A stretch of 64,000 bases of DNA. Source: Microbacterium sp. CSI-V (GTDB lineage: Bacteria; Actinomycetota; Actinomycetes; Actinomycetales; Microbacteriaceae). The notes beneath the pieces were generated by a model that searched no databases, was not told the DNA's origin, and saw only the letters and a list, made by a program, of their open reading frames with translations. The stretch lies in assembly GCF_001984105.1 (NCBI RefSeq), contig NZ_MTQM01000008.1, positions 806,001-870,000 of the forward strand, in the 5' to 3' direction. Below, in pieces: positions 60,187 to 64,000 of this stretch (position 1 is its first letter; each line of letters opens with the position of its first letter). The position numbers were made by a program, and so were the translations under genes.

Positions 60187-61185
60187 TCAGCGCGCCCGCG
60201 AGGTGCTGTCGCGCACGAGGAGTCGCGGCTGGACGGCGCGGACGCGGTCGTGGGGGTCGGCATCCCACACCTCCGCGAGCAGTGCGACGCAGGCGGCGCC
60301 GACGTCGCGGGGCTCGAGGTCGAACGACGTGACGCTGGGCGTGAGCAATCCGTGCACGGGCTCGTCGACGTACGCGGCCAGGAGCAGGTCTTCCCCGACG
60401 CGCCGGCCCGCGCGCAGGGCGGAGTCCAGGGCCGGAGCCGCAGATCCGCTCGGGACGACGACGATCGCGTCGACCTCCGCGACGGTCAGCAGGTCGCCGA
60501 CGGCCGCCGTGACCTCGGCCGCCGTGGGGATGAATCCGATGCGGCGCGACAGCGGTTCGTCGCCGCGCCCCGCGGTCCACGCGACGTACGCGTCCGCCAC
60601 GTCCCGGCTCCACACGGTTCCGTCCGGCGGCAGCACGGCGGCGATCCGGTGCGCGCCGGCGGCGGCGAGATGGTCGAGCAGTCGGGTCGTCGCCGTGACG
60701 TGGTCGTAGACGACGCTGCCGCTGACCCGTTCGTCACCGCCGAGCACGTGCTCGCCGCTCACGACCGGTCGCCCCGCGTCGAGGATGCTCCGGATGCCGG
60801 CATCCTCGGTCGTGGCATCCACGACGATGTACCCGTCGACGAAGGCGGTCGGCGGGGAGGCGTCGTCGGTGTCGCGGTGGGGCAGCAGGATGACGGAGAA
60901 TCCGAGGCGGTCGGCGGCATCCACGACGCCGAAGGCGAACTCGGTGTAGTACGGCAGCCGGGTCGATCCGGGCGGCAGGTACAGACCGATCGCGCCGTAC
61001 CGGGAGGTGCGGAGGCTGCGCGCGGGGACGTTGACCGTGTACCCGAGTTCGCTCGCGGCGGCGAGCACCCGGTCCTTCGTCTCGGTCGAGACGCCCGGCT
61101 TGTCGCGCAGGGCGAAGGACACCGCCGCGATCGACACGCCCGCGGCGGCGGCCACGTCGTGGAGCGTCGGCTTGCGGGGGGTCAC
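60187..61185 (-). CDS. LacI-family transcriptional repressor
   Basis: 332 aa. N-terminal HTH TLHDVAAAAGVSIAAVSFALRDKPGVSTETKDRVLAAASELGY with hinge VNVPARSLRTSRYGAIGLYLP, then a periplasmic-binding-protein-like sensor domain. The GTG at 61185 begins TPRKPTLHDVA, the usual register for the family. Divergent from the agmatine deiminase gene, with a TTAAACGTTTAA operator between them. The effector is probably a small molecule linked to that pathway, which is inferred from location. Confidence 0.9.
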   Translation of the reverse strand: MTPRKPTLHDVAAAAGVSIAAVSFALRDKPGVSTETKDRVLAAASELGYTVNVPARSLRTSRYGAIGLYLPPGSTRLPYYTEFAFGVVDAADRLGFSVILLPHRDTDDASPPTAFVDGYIVVDATTEDAGIRSILDAGRPVVSGEHVLGGDERVSGSVVYDHVTATTRLLDHLAAAGAHRIAAVLPPDGTVWSRDVADAYVAWTAGRGDEPLSRRIGFIPTAAEVTAAVGDLLTVAEVDAIVVVPSGSAAPALDSALRAGRRVGEDLLLAAYVDEPVHGLLTPSVTSFDLEPRDVGAACVALLAEVWDADPHDRVRAVQPRLLVRDSTSRAR

Positions 61186-61215
61186 GCAGGCCGACGATAC
61201 CCGATGGATCGGGTC

Positions 61216-61246
61216 TTGCAAGGGATTCACTTAAACGTTTAATGTG
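61216..61246 (+). promoter_or_regulatory. LacI operator and promoter for the agmatine deiminase operon
   Basis: TTAAACGTTTAA (61231-61242) is a perfect 12-bp palindrome of the central-CG type bound by LacI proteins. It overlaps a promoter with -35 TTGCAA (61216-61221) and -10 TAATGT (61240-61245; 18-bp spacer), so binding would repress transcription of the plus-strand operon. Confidence 0.75.
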
Positions 61247-61289
61247 TGACGCGACGGAGAGGCCGCGACCCCGCGGTGCCCTCCCCGGG

Positions 61290-61356
61290 CTTTGGGGCGC
61301 GTTACTCCTGTTGGGGCGCGGTTCTTCCGCCCCAAAGCGAAGAACCCGCCCCAAAC
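61290..61356. repeat. 67-bp intergenic palindrome, copy C
   Basis: Outer arms TTTGGGGCGCGTT / AACCCGCCCCAAA (one mismatch) and inner TTGGGGCG / CGCCCCAA (61311-61318, 61328-61335). Aligns gap-free with copy B at 18798. Here it lies inside the leader region between promoter and RBS of the agmatine deiminase gene, so it may affect that mRNA. Confidence 0.87.
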
Positions 61357-61385
61357 GGCCACGACGACCCACGAGAGGACCCCCG

Positions 61386-62420
61386 ATGACCTGGCGCATG
61401 CCGTCCGAGACGGCCCCGCACTCCCGCACATGGATGGCGTTCCCGAGCGAGGGTCCGACCCTCGGTGAGACGGATGCCGAGCGCGAGGCGGGCTACGCCG
61501 CGTGGACCGCGGTCGCCCACGCCGTCGCCGCCTTCGAGCCGGTGTCGATGCTCGTCGACCCGTCCGAGCTCGCTCGCGCCCGCCGTCTGCTGTCGAGCGA
61601 GATCGAGGTCGTCGAGGCGCCGGTCGACGAGTTCTGGATGCGGGACTCCGGTCCGACGTTCGTCGTCGACCCCGAGCGCCCCGGCGTCCTCGGGGCCGTG
61701 GACTGGATCTTCAACGGCTGGGGCGACCACGATTGGTCGGTGTGGCAGAAGGCCGCGCACCACGGCCGGATCATCGCCGAGGCCGCCGGTGCCGAGCTCG
61801 TCCCGTCGCTGTTCGTGAACGAGGGCGGCGGCATCCACGTCGACGGTGAGGGAACCGTCCTGCTGACCGAGACCGTGCAGCTCGATCCGCGCCGCAACCG
61901 GTACGCGACCCGGGAGCGGGTCGAGGCCGAGATGCTCCGGACACTCGGCGCGACGCACGCCGTGTGGCTGCCGCGGGGCCTCACCCGCGACTACGGCGAC
62001 TTCGGAACCAGCGGACACGTCGACATCGTCGCGACGATCCCCTCGCCCGGCGTGCTGCTCCTCCACGATCAGCGCAACGCCGCGCACCCCGACCACGCGG
62101 TCACCCGCACGCTGCGCGCCTTCCTCGAGACGCAGACGGATGCCGCGGGCCGCCCGTTCGACATCCGCGACCTGCCCGCGCCGGCCACCGTCCGCGACGC
62201 CGACGGCGACACCGACTGGAGCTACGTGAACCACCTCGTGGTCAACGGCGGCGTGATCGCCTGCGGTTTCGGCGAGGAGGAAGCGGATGCCACGGCCCGT
62301 GGCATCCTCGAGGAGGTCTACCCGGGTCGCCGGGTCGTGACCGTCGACGCCCGCGAGATCTTCGCGCGCGGCGGCGGCATCCACTGCATCACCCAGCAGC
62401 AGCCGGAGGTGTCCGCATGA
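61386..62420 (+). CDS. aguA: Agmatine deiminase (peptidylarginine-deiminase-like)
   Basis: 344 aa. Converts agmatine to N-carbamoylputrescine. Motifs: WMAFPSEGPT, EFWMRDSGPTFVVD (Asp in W-x-R-D-x-G-P), SLFVNEGGGIHVDGEGTVLLTE, DFGTSGHVDIVATIPSPGVLL (catalytic His) and the C-terminal catalytic Cys in FARGGGIHCITQQQP. ATG with GAGAGGAC upstream. First gene of an operon under the LacI-type operator; the amidase gene overlaps its stop. Confidence 0.92.
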   Translation: MTWRMPSETAPHSRTWMAFPSEGPTLGETDAEREAGYAAWTAVAHAVAAFEPVSMLVDPSELARARRLLSSEIEVVEAPVDEFWMRDSGPTFVVDPERPGVLGAVDWIFNGWGDHDWSVWQKAAHHGRIIAEAAGAELVPSLFVNEGGGIHVDGEGTVLLTETVQLDPRRNRYATRERVEAEMLRTLGATHAVWLPRGLTRDYGDFGTSGHVDIVATIPSPGVLLLHDQRNAAHPDHAVTRTLRAFLETQTDAAGRPFDIRDLPAPATVRDADGDTDWSYVNHLVVNGGVIACGFGEEEADATARGILEEVYPGRRVVTVDAREIFARGGGIHCITQQQPEVSA

Positions 62421-64000
62421 TCGATGTGGTCGAGGCATCCATCGCCGATCTCGCCGCCGCCCTCGCCGAGGGGCGCACCACCGCCGTCGAGCTGGTCGAG
62501 GCACACCTCGCGCGCATCGACGCGTACGACGGCCCCGACACCGAGACGAAGCTCAACGCCGTCGTGGTCCGCAACCCCGACGCGCTCGCCGAGGCGCAGG
62601 CGTCGGACGCGCGCCGCGCCGCGGGCCAGGCGCGGGGGCTGCTCGACGGCATCCCGTACACCGCGAAGGACAGCTACATGGTGCGCGGCCTCACGGTCGC
62701 TGCCGGGAGCCCGGCGTTCGCCGACCTCGTCGCGCAGAACGACGCGTTCACGATCGCGCGGCTGCGCGAGGCCGGTGCGATCTGCCTGGGACTCACGAAC
62801 ATGCCGCCGATGGCGAACGGCGGCATGCAGCGCGGGCTGTACGGCCGGGCCGAGAGCCCGTACAACGCCGACTTCCTGACGTCGGCGTTCGCGTCCGGCT
62901 CGTCCAACGGCTCGGGCACGGCGACCGCCGCGTCGTTCGGCGTCTTCGGCCTGGGCGAGGAGACGTGGTCGAGCGGCCGCGCCCCCGCGGCGTGCAACGG
63001 CCTGTGCGCGTACACGCCGTCGCGGGGCATGATCTCGGTGCGCGGCAACTGGCCGCTCGTGCCGACCATGGACGTCGTCGTGCCGCACACGCGCTCGATG
63101 GCCGACCTGCTCGCGGTGCTCGACGTCATTGTCGCCGACGACCCCGAGACGCGCGGTGATTTCTGGCGCGCGCAGCCGTGGGTTCCGCTCCCCACGGTGG
63201 ACGAGGTGCGGCCGCCGTCGTTCGCCGAGCTCGCCGAGGGGTCCTCGCTGCGGGGCAAGCGCATCGGCATCCCGCGCATGTTCCTCGGGGACGATCCGCT
63301 GGTGGGGACCGGTCCGCGCGGCGTCGGCGGGCCGACCGGTGAGCCGATCGAGCTGCGGCCGTCGCTGCGCGAGCTCTTCGATGTGGCCCGCGCGGATCTC
63401 GAGGCCGCGGGCGCGATCGTGGTCGACTGCGACTTCCCGCTCGTCAGCAACTACGAGGGCGACCGTCCGGGGGCGCCGACGATCAAGACGCGGGGTCTGG
63501 TGTCGGAGGAGTTCCTGCACCGCGAGATCGTCGACCTGTCGGCGTGGGCGTGGGACGACTTCCTCCGCGGCACCGGCCACCCCGGTCTGGCCGCGGTGGA
63601 CGGCGCGGCGATCTTCCCGCACCCGGAGGGAGCGCTGCCCGACCGGTACACCGGTTTCGACGACGACATCCCTCTCTACCCCTCGCACGTTCGCGAGCAT
63701 CCGGTCGGTTCGTTCTCCGAGATCCCGGCGCTCGCCGAGGGGGTGCGCGGTCTCGAGGAGACACGGCGCCGCGATCTGGAGGAGTGGATGGATGCCAACG
63801 GCTTCGCCGCCGTGGTCTTCCCGACGCTCAGCGACGTGGCGCCCGCCGACGCCGACGTGAACGAGGCCTCGGCCGACATCGCGTGGCGCAACGGCGTGTG
63901 GGTCGCGACGGGCAACCTCGCGATCCGCCACTGCGGGGTGCCGACGGTGACAGTGCCGCTCGGGACGATGCCCGACATCGGGATGCCGGCGGGTGTGACG
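62417..64000 (+). CDS. Amidase (amidase-signature family), partial at window end
   Basis: 528 codons are visible, with no stop before the window edge. Ser-Ser-Lys triad region: GIPYTAKDSYMV (Lys), SGSSNGSGTATAASFGVFGLGEETWSSGRAPAACNGLC (cis-Ser and the nucleophile Ser), and PTVTVPLGTMPDIGMP at the end. The second half of the signature deviates from the common GGSIRIPA. ATG overlaps the agmatine deiminase stop (ATGA). It may hydrolyse N-carbamoylputrescine in place of the nitrilase-type AguB; this is inferred from the coupling. Confidence 0.88.
   Translation, partial: MIDVVEASIADLAAALAEGRTTAVELVEAHLARIDAYDGPDTETKLNAVVVRNPDALAEAQASDARRAAGQARGLLDGIPYTAKDSYMVRGLTVAAGSPAFADLVAQNDAFTIARLREAGAICLGLTNMPPMANGGMQRGLYGRAESPYNADFLTSAFASGSSNGSGTATAASFGVFGLGEETWSSGRAPAACNGLCAYTPSRGMISVRGNWPLVPTMDVVVPHTRSMADLLAVLDVIVADDPETRGDFWRAQPWVPLPTVDEVRPPSFAELAEGSSLRGKRIGIPRMFLGDDPLVGTGPRGVGGPTGEPIELRPSLRELFDVARADLEAAGAIVVDCDFPLVSNYEGDRPGAPTIKTRGLVSEEFLHREIVDLSAWAWDDFLRGTGHPGLAAVDGAAIFPHPEGALPDRYTGFDDDIPLYPSHVREHPVGSFSEIPALAEGVRGLEETRRRDLEEWMDANGFAAVVFPTLSDVAPADADVNEASADIAWRNGVWVATGNLAIRHCGVPTVTVPLGTMPDIGMPAGVT

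Overview
The window is high-G+C actinobacterial DNA (roughly 70% G+C by eye, far less in a few islands). Gene content and style fit the Microbacteriaceae, most likely Microbacterium or a close relative: GTG starts and GTGA/ATGA stop-start overlaps are common, the heptamer GGATGCC is very frequent, clpB carries an HspR-type operator, and many genes have a TANNNT box 6-7 nt before the start codon, as expected for leaderless mRNAs. No rRNA, tRNA, CRISPR array, insertion sequence or prophage was seen. The genus is an inference from style and gene families.

Layout. 1-13 kb: a GlxA-type AraC regulator, a DUF2252 protein, heat-shock clpB without its N-domain, rraA, a cation/proton antiporter, a nitroreductase, a divergent glucose-6-phosphate dehydrogenase facing a GH15 glucoamylase-like gene, two tandem paralogous membrane proteins and a VOC protein. 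13-25 kb: an ABC exporter pair, a small low-G+C immunity-like locus with a decayed duplicate, a NarL-type two-component system, an FMN reductase, an ECF42-type sigma factor with its DGPF/YCII partner, exonuclease III, pyrE, a HAD phosphatase and csbD. 25-31 kb: an SDR, a CtpE-like P-type ATPase and a manganese module (mntH then mntR) with two matching operator palindromes. 31-47 kb: a Tat-exported protein, a lipoprotein, a MATE exporter, an M13 peptidase, a beta-lactamase-fold pseudoenzyme, an FHA protein, ArsR plus MFS, purU, and a GNAT plus enolase-superfamily pair that resembles the N-succinylamino-acid racemase pathway. 47-51.4 kb: glyS, then an AAA+ ATPase and a TPR-membrane protein.

51.48-55.16 kb is the clearest accessory island. 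It is a packed, same-strand array of small unfamiliar proteins with different base composition. It includes a compact ADP-ribosyltransferase domain (R / PTS / E-x-E motifs), several mutually related immunity-like proteins, and a duplication scar carrying the 3' end of one gene and the 5' end of the transferase gene. Next comes a DrrAB-like ABC exporter whose promoter carries four 11-bp units of the kind bound by SARP regulators; the convergent neighbour encodes a SARP/AfsR-type regulator. The window ends with a LacI regulator and operator facing an agmatine deiminase and an amidase cut by the window edge.

A feature that gene annotation does not explain is a set of six intergenic palindromes of nearly constant length (67 bp in five, 69 bp in one) with several unrelated arm sequences. 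Two of these, of one sequence family, bracket the exporter/SARP module.
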